From: Acanthosepion lycidas
Taxonomy: Eukaryota; Mollusca; Cephalopoda; Sepiida; Sepiidae
Length of the DNA: 64,000 nt
Direction: 5' to 3'
Assembly: GCA_963932145.1 (NCBI GenBank)
Contig: OZ010595.1
Span: 81,152,752 to 81,216,751, forward strand
Part shown: one piece after another, positions 16,901 to 30,197 of the stretch
Numbering within the stretch: the first letter of the stretch is position 1
Layout of the letters: the number at the start of each line of letters is the position of its first letter
Made by a program: the position numbers and the translations under genes
The notes under the pieces: generated by a model
The model's database searches: none
What the model was told of the DNA's origin: nothing
What the model saw: the letters and a program-made list of their open reading frames with translations, nothing else

Positions 16901-19900
16901 TTCTTTTAACCAATATTCCTTGTTTCGCTTCTTTTTTCGAACATTCTTTGTTCTGTTTCCAGTAACGAACTTACTTGTTCCGATTCTTTTGACGAACATT
17001 CTTGTTCCGATTCATTTAACGAACATTCCTTGTTCTGATTCTTTTAACCAATATTCCTTGTTTCGCTTCTTTTTTCGAACATTCCTTGTTCTGTTTCCAG
17101 TAACGAACTTACTTGTTCCGATTCTTTTGACGAACATTCTTGTTCCGATTCATTTAACGAACATTCCTTGTATTGATTCTTTTAACCAATATTCCTTGTT
17201 TCGCTTCTTTTTTCGAACATTCTTTGTTCTGTTTCCAGTAACGAACTTACTTGTTCCGATTCTTTTGACGAACATTCTCTATTCCGATTCAATTAACGAA
17301 GATTCCTTGTTCTGATTTTTTTAACCAATATTCCTTGTTTCGCTTCTTTTTTCGAACATTCCTTGTTCTGTTTCCAGTAACGAACTTACTTGTTCCGATT
17401 CTTTTGACGAACATTCTCTGTTCCGATTCATTTAACGAACATTCCTTGTTCTGATTCTTTTAACCAATATTCCTTGTTTCGCTTCTTTTTTCGAACATTC
17501 CTTGTTCTGTTTCCAGTAACGAACTTACTTGTTCCGATTCTTTTGACGAACATTCTTGTTCCGATTCATTTAACGAACATTCCTTGTATTGATTCTTTTA
17601 ACCAATATTCCTTGTTTCGCTTCTTTTTTCGAACATTCCTTGTTCTGTTTCCAGTAACGAACTTACTTGTTCCGATTCTTTTGACGAACATTCTCTGTTC
17701 CGATTCATTTAACGAACATTCCTTGTTCTGATTCTTTTAACCAATATTCCTTGTTTCGCTTCTTTTTTCGAACATTCCTTGTTCTGTTTCCAGTAACGAA
17801 CTTACTTGTTCCGATTCTTTTGACGAACATTCTTGTTCCGATTCATTTAACGAACATTCCTTGTATTGATTCTTTTAACCAATATTCCTTGTTTCGCTTC
17901 TTTTTTCGAACATTCCTTGTTCTGTTTCCAGTAACGAACTTACTTGTTCCGATTCTTTTGACGAACATTCTTGTTCCGATTCATTTAACGAACATTCCTT
18001 GTATTGATTCTTTTAACCAATATTCCTTGTTTCGCTTCTTTTTTCGAACATTCTTTGTTCTGTTTCCAGTAACGAACTTACTTGTTCCGATTCTTTTGAC
18101 GAACATTCTTGTTCCGATTCATTTAACGAACATTCCTTGTTCTGATTCTTTTAACCAATATTCCTTGTTTCGCTTCTTTTTTCGAACATTCCTTGTTCTG
18201 TTTCCAGTAACGAACTTACTTGTTCCGATTCTTTTGACGAACATTCTTGTTCCGATTCATTTAACGAACATTCCTTGTATTGATTCTTTTAACCAATATT
18301 CCTTGTTTCGCTTCTTTTTTCGAACATTCTTTGTTCTGTTTCCAGTAACGAACTTACTTGTTCCGATTCTTTTGACGAACATTCTTGTTCCGATTCATTT
18401 AACGAACATTCCTTGTTCTGATTCTTTTAACCAATATTCCTTGTTTCGCTTCTTTTTTCGAACATTCCTTGTTCTGTTTCCAGTAACGAACTTACTTGTT
18501 CCGATTCTTTTGACGAACATTCTTGTTCCGATTCATTTAACGAACATTCCTTGTATTGATTCTTTTAACCAATATTCCTTGTTTCGCTTCTTTTTTCGAA
18601 CATTCTTTGTTCTGTTTCCAGTAACGAACTTACTTGTTCCGATTCTTTTGACGAACATTCTTGTTCCGATTCATTTAACGAACATTCCTTGTTTTGATTC
18701 TTTTAACCAATATTCCTTGTTTCGCTTCTTTTTTCGAACATTCTTTGTTCTGTTTCCAGTAACGAACTTACTTGTTCCGATTCTTTTGACGAACATTCTC
18801 TATTCCGATTCAATTAACGAAGATTCCTTGTTCTGATTTTTTTAACCAATATTCCTTGTTTCGCTTCTTTTTTCGAACATTCCTTGTTCTGTTTCCAGTA
18901 ACGAACTTACTTGTTCCGATTCTTTTGACGAACATTCTCTATTCCGATTCAATTAACGAAGATTCCTTGTTCTGATTTTTTTAACCAATATTCCTTGTTT
19001 CGCTTCTTTTTTCGAACATTCCTTGTTCTGTTTCCAGTAACGAACTTACTTGTTCCGATTCTTTTGACGAACATTCTTTGTTCCGATTCATTTAACGAAC
19101 ATTCCTTGTTCTGATTCTTTTAACCAATATTCCTTGTTTCGCTTCTTTTTTCGAACATTCCTTGTTCTGTTTCCAGTAACGAACTTACTTGTTCCGATTC
19201 TTTTGACGAACATTCTTGTTCCGATTCATTTAACGAACATTCCTTGTATTGATTCTTTTAACCAATATTCCTTGTTTCGCTTCTTTTTTCGAACATTCCT
19301 TGTTCTGTTTCCAGTAACGAACTTACTTGTTCCGATTCTTTTGACGAACATTCTCTGTTCCGATTCATTTAACGAACATTCCTTGTTCTGATTCTTTTAA
19401 CCAATATTCCTTGTTTCGCTTCTTTTTTCGAACATTCCTTGTTCTGTTTCCAGTAACGAACTTACATGTTCCGATTCTTTTGACGAACATTCTCTGTTCC
19501 GATTCATTTAACGAACATTCCTTGTATTGATTCTTTTAACCAATATTCCTTGTTTCGCTTCTTTTTTCGAACATTCTTTGTTCTGTTTCCAGTAACGAAC
19601 TTACTTGTTCCGATTCTTTTGACGAACATTCTCTGTTCCGATTCAATTAACGAACATTCCTTGTATTGATTCTTTTAACCAATATTCCTTGTTTCGCTTC
19701 TTTTTTCGAACATTCCTTGTTCTGTTTCCAGTAACGAACTTACTTGTTCCGATTCTTTTGACGAACATTCTCTGTTCCGATTCATTTAACGAACATTCCT
19801 TGTATTGATTCTTTTAACCAATATTCCTTGTTTCGCTTCTTTTTTCGAACATTCCTTGTTCTGATTCCAGTTACTAACTTACATGTTCCGATTCTTTTGA

Positions 19901-21870
19901 CGAACATTCTCTATTCCGATTCAATTAACGAAGATTCCTTGTTCTGATTTTTTTAACCAATATTCCTTGTTTCGCTTCTTTTTTCGAACATTCCTTGTTC
20001 TGTTTCCAGTAACGAACTTACTTGTTCCGATTCTTTTGACGAACATTCTCTGTTCCGATTCATTTAACGAACATTCCTTGTTCTGATTCTTTTAACCAAT
20101 ATTCCTTGTTTCGCTTCTTTTTTCGAACATTCCTTGTTCTGTTTCCAGTAACGAACTTACATGTTCCGATTCTTTTGACGAACATTCTCTGTTCCGATTC
20201 ATTTAACGAACATTCCTTGTATTGATTCTTTTAACCAATATTCCTTGTTTCGCTTCTTTTTTCGAACATTCCTTGTTCTGTTTCCAGTAACGAACTTACT
20301 TGTTCCGATTCTTTTGACGAACATTCTCTGTTCCGATTCATTTAACGAACATTCCTTGTTCTGATTCTTTTAACCAATATTCCTTGTTTCGCTTCTTTTT
20401 TCGAACATTCCTTGTTCTGTTTCCAGTAACGAACTTACATGTTCCGATTCTTTTGACGAACATTCTCTATTCCGATTCATTTAACGAACATTCCTTGTAT
20501 TGATTCTTTTAACCAATATTCCTTGTTTCGCTTCTTTTTTCGAACATTCCTTGTTCTGTTTCCAGTAACGAACTTACATGTTCCGATTCTTTTGACGAAC
20601 ATTCTCTGTTCCGATTCATTTAACGAACATTCCTTGTATTGATTCTTTTAACCAATATTCCTTGTTTCGCTTCTTTTTTCGAACATTCCTTGTTCTGTTT
20701 CCAGTAACGAACTTACTTGTTCCGATTCTTTTGACGAACATTCTCTGTTCCGATTCATTTAACGAACATTCCTTGTTCTGATTCTTTTAACCAATATTCC
20801 TTGTTTCGCTTCTTTTTTCGAACATTCCTTGTTCTGTTTCCAGTAACGAACTTACTTGTTCCGATTCTTTTGACGAACATTCTCTGTTCCGATTCATTTA
20901 ACGAACATTCCTTGTTCTGATTCTTTTAACCAATATTCCTTGTTTCGCTTCTTTTTTCGAACATTCCTTGTTCTGTTTCCAGTAACGAACTTACTTGTTC
21001 CGATTCTTTTGACGAACATTCTTTGTTCCGATTCATTTAACGAACATTCCTTGTTCTGATTCTTTTAACCAATATTCCTTGTTTCGCTTCTTTTTTCGAA
21101 CATTCCTTGTTCTGTTTCCAGTAACGAACTTACTTGTTCCGATTCTTTTGACGAACATTCTTGTTCCGATTCATTTAACGAACATTCCTTGTATTGATTC
21201 TTTTAACCAATATTCCTTGTTTCGCTTCTTTTTTCGAACATTCCTTGTTCTGTTTCCAGTAACGAACTTACTTGTTCCGATTCTTTTGACGAACATTCTT
21301 TGTTCCGATTCATTTAACGAACATTCCTTGTTCTGATTCTTTTAACCAATATTCCTTGTTTCGCTTCTTTTTTCGAACATTCCTTGTTCTGTTTCCAGTA
21401 ACGAACTTACTTGTTCCGATTCTTTTGACGAACATTCTTGTTCCGATTCATTTAACGAACATTCCTTGTTCTGATTCTTTTAACCAATATTCCTTGTTTC
21501 GCTTCTTTTTTCGAACATTCCTTGTTCTGTTTCCAGTAACGAACTTACTTGTTCCGATTCTTTTGACGAACATTCTCTATTCCGATTCAATTAACGAAGA
21601 TTCCTTGTTCTGATTTTTTTAACCAATATTCCTTGTTTCGCTTCTTTTTTCGAACATTCCTTGTTCTGTTTCCAGTAACGAACTTACTTGTTCCGATTCT
21701 TTTGACGAACATTCTTTGTTCCGATTCATTTAACGAACATTCCTTGTTCTGATTCTTTTAACCAATATTCCTTGTTTCGCTTCTTTTTCGAACATTCCTT
21801 GTTCTGTTTCCAGTAACGAACTTACTTGTTCCGATTCTTTTGACGAACATTCTCTGTTCCGATTCTTTTA

Positions 21871-22021
21871 GCGATCATTCCTTGTTCTGATTCCAGTTAC
21901 TAACTTACTTGTTCCGATTCTTTTGAAGAACATTCTCTGTTCCGATTCTTTTGACGAACATTCCTTGTTCCGATTCTTTTAGCGATCATTCCTTGTTCTG
22001 ATTCCAGTTACTAACTTACAT
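21871..22021 (+). repeat. 'gcgatc' monomer block
   Basis: Same four-monomer block as at 13,780, again with two gcgatc monomers 111 bp apart, following a unit with the T5 form of M1. Confidence 0.85.
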
Positions 22022-25000
22022 GTTCCGATTCTTTTGACGAACATTCTCTGTTCCGATTCATTTAACGAACATTCCTTGTTCTGATTCTTTTAACCAATAT
22101 TCCTTGTTTCGCTTCTTTTTTCGAACATTCCTTGTTCTGTTTCCAGTAACGAACTTACATGTTCCGATTCTTTTGACGAACATTCTCTGTTCCGATTCAT
22201 TTAACGAACATTCCTTGTATTGATTCTTTTAACCAATATTCCTTGTTTCGCTTCTTTTTTCGAATATTCCTTGTTCTGTTTCCAGTAACGAACTTACTTG
22301 TTCCGATTCTTTTGACGAACATTCTTGTTCCGATTCATTTAACGAACATTCCTTGTTCTGATTCTTTTAACCAATATTCCTTGTTTCGCTTCTTTTTTCG
22401 AATATTCCTTGTTCTGTTTCCAGTTACTAACTTACATGTTCCGATTCTTTTGACGAACATTCTCTGTTCCGATTCATTTAACGAACATTCCTTGTTCTGA
22501 TTCTTTTAACCAATATTCCTTGTTTCGCTTCTTTTTTCGAATATTCCTTGTTCTGTTTCCAGTAACGAACTTACTTGTTCCGATTCTTTTGACGAACATT
22601 CTTGTTCCGATTCATTTAACGAACATTCCTTGTTCTGATTCTTTTAACCAATATTCCTTGTTTCGCTTCTTTTTTCGAACATTCCTTGTTCTGTTTCCAG
22701 TAACGAACTTACTTGTTCCGATTCTTTTGACGAACATTCTTGTTCCGATTCATTTAACGAACATTCCTTGTATTGATTCTTTTAACCAATATTCCTTGTT
22801 TCGCTTCTTTTTTCGAACATTCCTTGTTCTGTTTCCAGTAACGAACTTACTTGTTCCGATTCTTTTGACGAACATTATCTGTTCCGATTCATTTAACGAA
22901 CATTCATTGTTCTGATTCTTTTAACCAATATTCCTTGTTTCGCTTCTTTTTTCGAACATTCCTTGTTCTGTTTCCAGTAACGAACTTACATGTTCCGATT
23001 CTTTTGACGAACATTCTCTGTTCCGATTCATTTAACGAACATTCCTTGTATTGATTCTTTTAACCAATATTCCTTGTTTCGCTTCTTTTTTCGAATATTC
23101 CTTGTTCTGTTTCCAGTAACGAACTTACTTGTTCCGATTCTTTTGACGAACATTCTTGTTCCGATTCATTTAACGAACATTCCTTGTTCTGATTCTTTTA
23201 ACCAATATTCCTTGTTTCGCTTCTTTTTTCGAACATTCCTTGTTCTGTTTCCAGTAACGAACTTACTTGTTCCGATTCTTTTGACGAACATTCTCTATTC
23301 CGATTCAATTAACGAAGATTCCTTGTTCTGATTTTTTTAACCAATATTCCTTGTTTCGCTTCTTTTTTCGAACATTCCTTGTTCTGTTTCCAGTAACGAA
23401 CTTACTTGTTCCGATTCTTTTGACGAACATTCTTTGTTCCGATTCATTTAACGAACATTCCTTGTTCTGATTCTTTTAACCAATATTCCTTGTTTCGCTT
23501 CTTTTTCGAACATTCCTTGTTCTGTTTCCAGTAACGAACTTACTTGTTCCGATTCTTTTGACGAACATTCTTGTTCCGATTCATTTAACGAACATTCCTT
23601 GTTCTGATTCTTTTAACCAATATTCCTTGTTTCGCTTCTTTTTTCGAACATTCCTTGTTCTGTTTCCAGTAACGAACTTACTTGTTCCGATTCTTTTGAC
23701 GAACATTCTTGTTCCGATTCATTTAACGAACATTCCTTGTATTGATTCTTTTAACCAATATTCCTTGTTTCGCTTCTTTTTTCGAATATTCCTTGTTCTG
23801 TTTCCAGTAACGAACTTACTTGTTCCGATTCTTTTGACGAACATTCTTGTTCCGATTCATTTAACGAACATTCCTTGTTCTGATTTTTTTAACCAATATT
23901 CCTTGTTTCGCTTCTTTTTTCGAACATTCCTTGTTCTGTTTCCAGTAACGAACTTACTTGTTCCGATTCTTTTGACGAACATTCTCTGTTCCGATTCATT
24001 TAACGAACATTCCTTGTATTGATTCTTTTAACCAATATTCCTTGTTTCGCTTCTTTTTTCGAATATTCCTTGTTCTGTTTCCAGTAACGAACTTACTTGT
24101 TCCGATTCTTTTGACGAACATTCTTGTTCCGATTCATTTAACGAACATTCCTTGTTCTGATTTTTTTAACCAATATTCCTTGTTTCGCTTCTTTTTTCGA
24201 ACATTCCTTGTTCTGTTTCCAGTAACGAACTTACATGTTCCGATTCTTTTGACGAACATTCTCTGTTCCGATTCATTTAACGAACATTCCTTGTATTGAT
24301 TCTTTTAACCAATATTCCTTGTTTCGCTTCTTTTTTCGAATATTCCTTGTTCTGTTTCCAGTAACGAACTTACTTGTTCCGATTCTTTTGACGAACATTC
24401 TTGTTCCGATTCATTTAACGAACATTCCTTGTTCTGATTTTTTTAACCAATATTCCTTGTTTCGCTTCTTTTTTCGAACATTCCTTGTTCTGTTTCCAGT
24501 AACGAACTTACATGTTCCGATTCTTTTGACGAACATTCTCTGTTCCGATTCATTTAACGAACATTCCTTGTATTGATTCTTTTAACCAATATTCCTTGTT
24601 TCGCTTCTTTTTTCGAATATTCCTTGTTCTGTTTCCAGTAACGAACTTACTTGTTCCGATTCTTTTGACGAACATTCTTGTTCCGATTCATTTAACGAAC
24701 ATTCCTTGTTCTGATTTTTTTAACCAATATTCCTTGTTTCGCTTCTTTTTTCGAACATTCCTTGTTCTGTTTCCAGTAACGAACTTACTTGTTCCGATTC
24801 TTTTGACGAACATTCTCTGTTCCGATTCATTTAACGAACATTCCTTGTTCTGATTCTTTTAACCAATATTCCTTGTTTCGCTTCTTTTTTCGAACATTCC
24901 TTGTTCTGTTTCCAGTAACGAACTTACTTGTTCCGATTCTTTTGACGAACATTCTTGTTCCGATTCATTTAACGAACATTCCTTGTTCTGATTCTTTTAA

Positions 25001-25525
25001 CCAATATTCCTTGTTTCGCTTCTTTTTTCGAACATTCCTTGTTCTGTTTCCAGTAACGAACTTACTTGTTCCGATTCTTTTGACGAACATTCTTGTTCCG
25101 ATTCATTTAACGAACATTCCTTGTATTGATTCTTTTAACCAATATTCCTTGTTTCGCTTCTTTTTTCGAACATTCCTTGTTCTGTTTCCAGTAACGAACT
25201 TACTTGTTCCGATTCTTTTGACGAACATTCTCTATTCCGATTCAATTAACGAAGATTCCTTGTTCTGATTTTTTTAACCAATATTCCTTGTTTCGCTTCT
25301 TTTTTCGAACATTCCTTGTTCTGTTTCCAGTAACGAACTTACTTGTTCCGATTCTTTTGACGAACATTCTTTGTTCCGATTCATTTAACGAACATTCCTT
25401 GTTCTGATTCTTTTAACCAATATTCCTTGTTTCGCTTCTTTTTCGAACATTCCTTGTTCTGTTTCCAGTAACGAACTTACTTGTTCCGATTCTTTTGACG
25501 AACATTCTCTGTTCCGATTCTTTTA

Positions 25526-25677
25526 GCGATCATTCCTTGTTCTGATTCCAGTTACTAACTTACTTGTTCCGATTCTTTTGAAGAACATTCTCTGTTCCGA
25601 TTCTTTTGACGAACATTCCTTGTTCCGATTCTTTTAGCGATCATTCCTTGTTCTGATTCCAGTTACTAACTTACATG
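25526..25677 (+). repeat. 'gcgatc' monomer block
   Basis: Copy of the four-monomer block, 3,655 bp after the previous one. Confidence 0.85.
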
Positions 25678-26412
25678 TTCCGATTCTTTTGACGAACATT
25701 CTCTGTTCCGATTCATTTAACGAACATTCCTTGTTCTGATTCTTTTAACCAATATTCCTTGTTTCGCTTCTTTTTTCGAACATTCCTTGTTCTGTTTCCA
25801 GTAACGAACTTACTTGTTCCGATCCTTTTGACGAACATTCTCTGTTCCGATTCATTTAACGAACATTCCTTGTTCTGATTCTTTTAACCAATATTCCTTG
25901 TTTCGCTTCTTTTTTCGAACATTCCTTGTTCTGTTTCCAGTAACGAACTTACTTGTTCCGATTCTTTTGACGAACATTCTTGTTCCGATTCATTTAACGA
26001 ACATTCCTTGTATTGATTCTTTTAACCAATATTCCTTGTTTCGCTTCTTTTTTCGAACATTCCTTGTTCTGTTTCCAGTAACGAACTTACTTGTTCCGAT
26101 TCTTTTGACGAACATTCTCTATTCCGATTCAATTAACGAAGATTCCTTGTTCTGATTTTTTTAACCAATATTCCTTGTTTCGCTTCTTTTTTCGAACATT
26201 ACTTGTTCTGTTTCCAGTAACGAACTTACTTGTTCCGATTCTTTTGACGAACATTCTCTATTCCGATTCAATTAACGAAGATTCCTTGTTCTGATTCTTT
26301 TAACCAATATTCCTTGTTTCGCTTCTTTTTCGAACATTCCTTGTTCTGTTTCCAGTAACGAACTTACTTGTTCCGATTCTTTTGACGAACATTCTCTGTT
26401 CCGATTCTTTTA

Positions 26413-26564
26413 GCGATCATTCCTTGTTCTGATTCCAGTTACTAACTTACTTGTTCCGATTCTTTTGAAGAACATTCTCTGTTCCGATTCTTTTGACGAA
26501 CATTCCTTGTTCCGATTCTTTTAGCGATCATTCCTTGTTCTGATTCCAGTTACTAACTTACATG
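26413..26564 (+). repeat. 'gcgatc' monomer block
   Basis: Copy of the four-monomer block, 887 bp after the previous one. Confidence 0.85.
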
Positions 26565-27577
26565 TTCCGATTCTTTTGACGAACATTCTCTGTTCCGATT
26601 CATTTAACGAACATTCCTTGTTCTGATTCTTTTAACCAATATTCCTTGTTTCGCTTCTTTTTTCGAACATTCCTTGTTCTGTTTCCAGTAACGAACTTAC
26701 TTGTTCCGATCCTTTTGACGAACATTCTCTGTTCCGATTCATTTAACGAACATTCCTTGTTCTGATTCTTTTAACCAATATTCCTTGTTTCGCTTCTTTT
26801 TTCGAACATTCCTTGTTCTGTTTCCAGTAACGAACTTACTTGTTCCGATTCTTTTGACGAACATTCTCTGTTCCGATTCATTTAACGAACATTCCTTGTT
26901 CTGATTCTTTTAACCAATATTCCTTGTTTCGCTTCTTTTTTCGAACATTCCTTGTTCTGTTTCCAGTAACGAACTTACTTGTTCCGATCCTTTTGACGAA
27001 CATTCTCTGTTCCGATTCATTTAACGAACATTCCTTGTTCTGATTCTTTTAACCAATATTCCTTGTTTCGCTTCTTTTTTCGAACATTCCTTGTTCTGTT
27101 TCCAGTAACGAACTTACTTGTTCCGATTCTTTTGACGAACATTCTTGTTCCGATTCATTTAACGAACATTCCTTGTATTGATTCTTTTAACCAATATTCC
27201 TTGTTTCGCTTCTTTTTTCGAACATTCCTTGTTCTGTTTCCAGTAACGAACTTACTTGTTCCGATTCTTTTGACGAACATTCTCTATTCCGATTCAATTA
27301 ACGAAGATTCCTTGTTCTGATTTTTTTAACCAATATTCCTTGTTTCGCTTCTTTTTTCGAACATTACTTGTTCTGTTTCCAGTAACGAACTTACTTGTTC
27401 CGATTCTTTTGACGAACATTCTCTATTCCGATTCAATTAACGAAGATTCCTTGTTCTGATTCTTTTAACCAATATTCCTTGTTTCGCTTCTTTTTCGAAC
27501 ATTCCTTGTTCTGTTTCCAGTAACGAACTTACTTGTTCCGATTCTTTTGACGAACATTCTCTGTTCCGATTCTTTTA

Positions 27578-27729
27578 GCGATCATTCCTTGTTCTGATTC
27601 CAGTTACTAACTTACTTGTTCCGATTCTTTTGAAGAACATTCTCTGTTCCGATTCTTTTGACGAACATTCCTTGTTCCGATTCTTTTAGCGATCATTCCT
27701 TGTTCTGATTCCAGTTACTAACTTACATG
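27578..27729 (+). repeat. 'gcgatc' monomer block
   Basis: Copy of the four-monomer block, 1,165 bp after the previous one. Confidence 0.85.
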
Positions 27730-29158
27730 TTCCGATTCTTTTGACGAACATTCTCTGTTCCGATTCATTTAACGAACATTCCTTGTTCTGATTCTTTTAA
27801 CCAATATTCCTTGTTTCGCTTCTTTTTTCGAACATTCCTTGTTCTGTTTCCAGTAACGAACTTACTTGTTCCGATCCTTTTGACGAACATTCTCTGTTCC
27901 GATTCATTTAACGAACATTCCTTGTTCTGATTCTTTTAACCAATATTCCTTGTTTCGCTTCTTTTTTCGAACATTCCTTGTTCTGTTTCCAGTAACGAAC
28001 TTACTTGTTCCGATTCTTTTGACGAACATTCTTGTTCCGATTCATTTAACGAACATTCCTTGTATTGATTCTTTTAACCAATATTCCTTGTTTCGCTTCT
28101 TTTTTCGAACATTCCTTGTTCTGTTTCCAGTAACGAACTTACTTGTTCCGATTCTTTTGACGAACATTCTCTGTTCCGATTCATTTAACGAACATTCCTT
28201 GTTCTGATTCTTTTAACCAATATTCCTTGTTTCGCTTCTTTTTTCGAACATTCCTTGTTCTGTTTCCAGTAACGAACTTACTTGTTCCGATTCTTTTGAC
28301 GAACATTCTTGTTCCGATTCATTTAACGAACATTCCTTGTATTGATTCTTTTAACCAATATTCCTTGTTTCGCTTCTTTTTTCGAACATTCCTTGTTCTG
28401 TTTCCAGTAACGAACTTACTTGTTCCGATTCTTTTGACGAACATTCTCTGTTCCGATTCATTTAACGAACATTCCTTGTTCTGATTCTTTTAACCAATAT
28501 TCCTTGTTTCGCTTCTTTTTTCGAACATTCCTTGTTCTGTTTCCAGTAACGAACTTACTTGTTCCGATTCTTTTGACGAACATTCTCTATTCCGATTCAA
28601 TTAACGAAGATTCCTTGTTCTGATTTTTTTAACCAATATTCCTTGTTTCGCTTCTTTTTTCGAACATTCCTTGTTCTGTTTCCAGTAACGAACTTACTTG
28701 TTCCGATTCTTTTGACGAACATTCTCTGTTCCGATTCATTTAACGAACATTCCTTGTTCTGATTCTTTTAACCAATATTCCTTGTTTCGCTTCTTTTTTC
28801 GAACATTCCTTGTTCTGTTTCCAGTAACGAACTTACTTGTTCCGATTCTTTTGACGAACATTCTCTATTCCGATTCAATTAACGAAGATTCCTTGTTCTG
28901 ATTTTTTTAACCAATATTCCTTGTTTCGCTTCTTTTTTCGAACATTCCTTGTTCTGTTTCCAGTAACGAACTTACTTGTTCCGATTCTTTTGACGAACAT
29001 TCTCTGTTCCGATTCATTTAACGAACATTCCTTGTTCTGATTCTTTTAACCAATATTCCTTGTTTCGCTTCTTTTTCGAACATTCCTTGTTCTGTTTCCA
29101 GTAACGAACTTACTTGTTCCGATTCTTTTGACGAACATTCTCTGTTCCGATTCTTTTA

Positions 29159-29310
29159 GCGATCATTCCTTGTTCTGATTCCAGTTACTAACTTACTTGT
29201 TCCGATTCTTTTGAAGAACATTCTCTGTTCCGATTCTTTTGACGAACATTCCTTGTTCCGATTCTTTTAGCGATCATTCCTTGTTCTGATTCCAGTTACT
29301 AACTTACATG
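29159..29310 (+). repeat. 'gcgatc' monomer block
   Basis: Copy of the four-monomer block, 1,581 bp after the previous one. Confidence 0.85.
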
Positions 29311-30045
29311 TTCCGATTCTTTTGACGAACATTCTCTGTTCCGATTCATTTAACGAACATTCCTTGTTCTGATTCTTTTAACCAATATTCCTTGTTTCGC
29401 TTCTTTTTTCGAACATTCCTTGTTCTGTTTCCAGTAACGAACTTACTTGTTCCGATCCTTTTGACGAACATTCTCTGTTCCGATTCATTTAACGAACATT
29501 CCTTGTTCTGATTCTTTTAACCAATATTCCTTGTTTCGCTTCTTTTTTCGAACATTCCTTGTTCTGTTTCCAGTAACGAACTTACTTGTTCCGATTCTTT
29601 TGACGAACATTCTTGTTCCGATTCATTTAACGAACATTCCTTGTATTGATTCTTTTAACCAATATTCCTTGTTTCGCTTCTTTTTTCGAACATTCCTTGT
29701 TCTGTTTCCAGTAACGAACTTACTTGTTCCGATTCTTTTGACGAACATTCTCTATTCCGATTCAATTAACGAAGATTCCTTGTTCTGATTTTTTTAACCA
29801 ATATTCCTTGTTTCGCTTCTTTTTTCGAACATTCCTTGTTCTGTTTCCAGTAACGAACTTACTTGTTCCGATTCTTTTGACGAACATTCTGTATTCCGAT
29901 TCAATTAACGAAGATTCCTTGTTCTGATTCTTTTAACCAATATTCCTTGTTTCGCTTCTTTTTCGAACATTCCTTGTTCTGTTTCCAGTAACGAACTTAC
30001 TTGTTCCGATTCTTTTGACGAACATTCTCTGTTCCGATTCTTTTA

Positions 30046-30197
30046 GCGATCATTCCTTGTTCTGATTCCAGTTACTAACTTACTTGTTCCGATTCTTTTG
30101 AAGAACATTCTCTGTTCCGATTCTTTTGACGAACATTCCTTTTTCCGATTCTTTTAGCGATCATTCCTTGTTCTGATTCCAGTTACTAACTTACATG
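30046..30197 (+). repeat. 'gcgatc' monomer block, last copy
   Basis: Copy of the four-monomer block, 887 bp after the previous one, with private changes (ctttttccg, acatgatccg). None is seen further right, which helps place the boundary of domain A. Confidence 0.85.
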
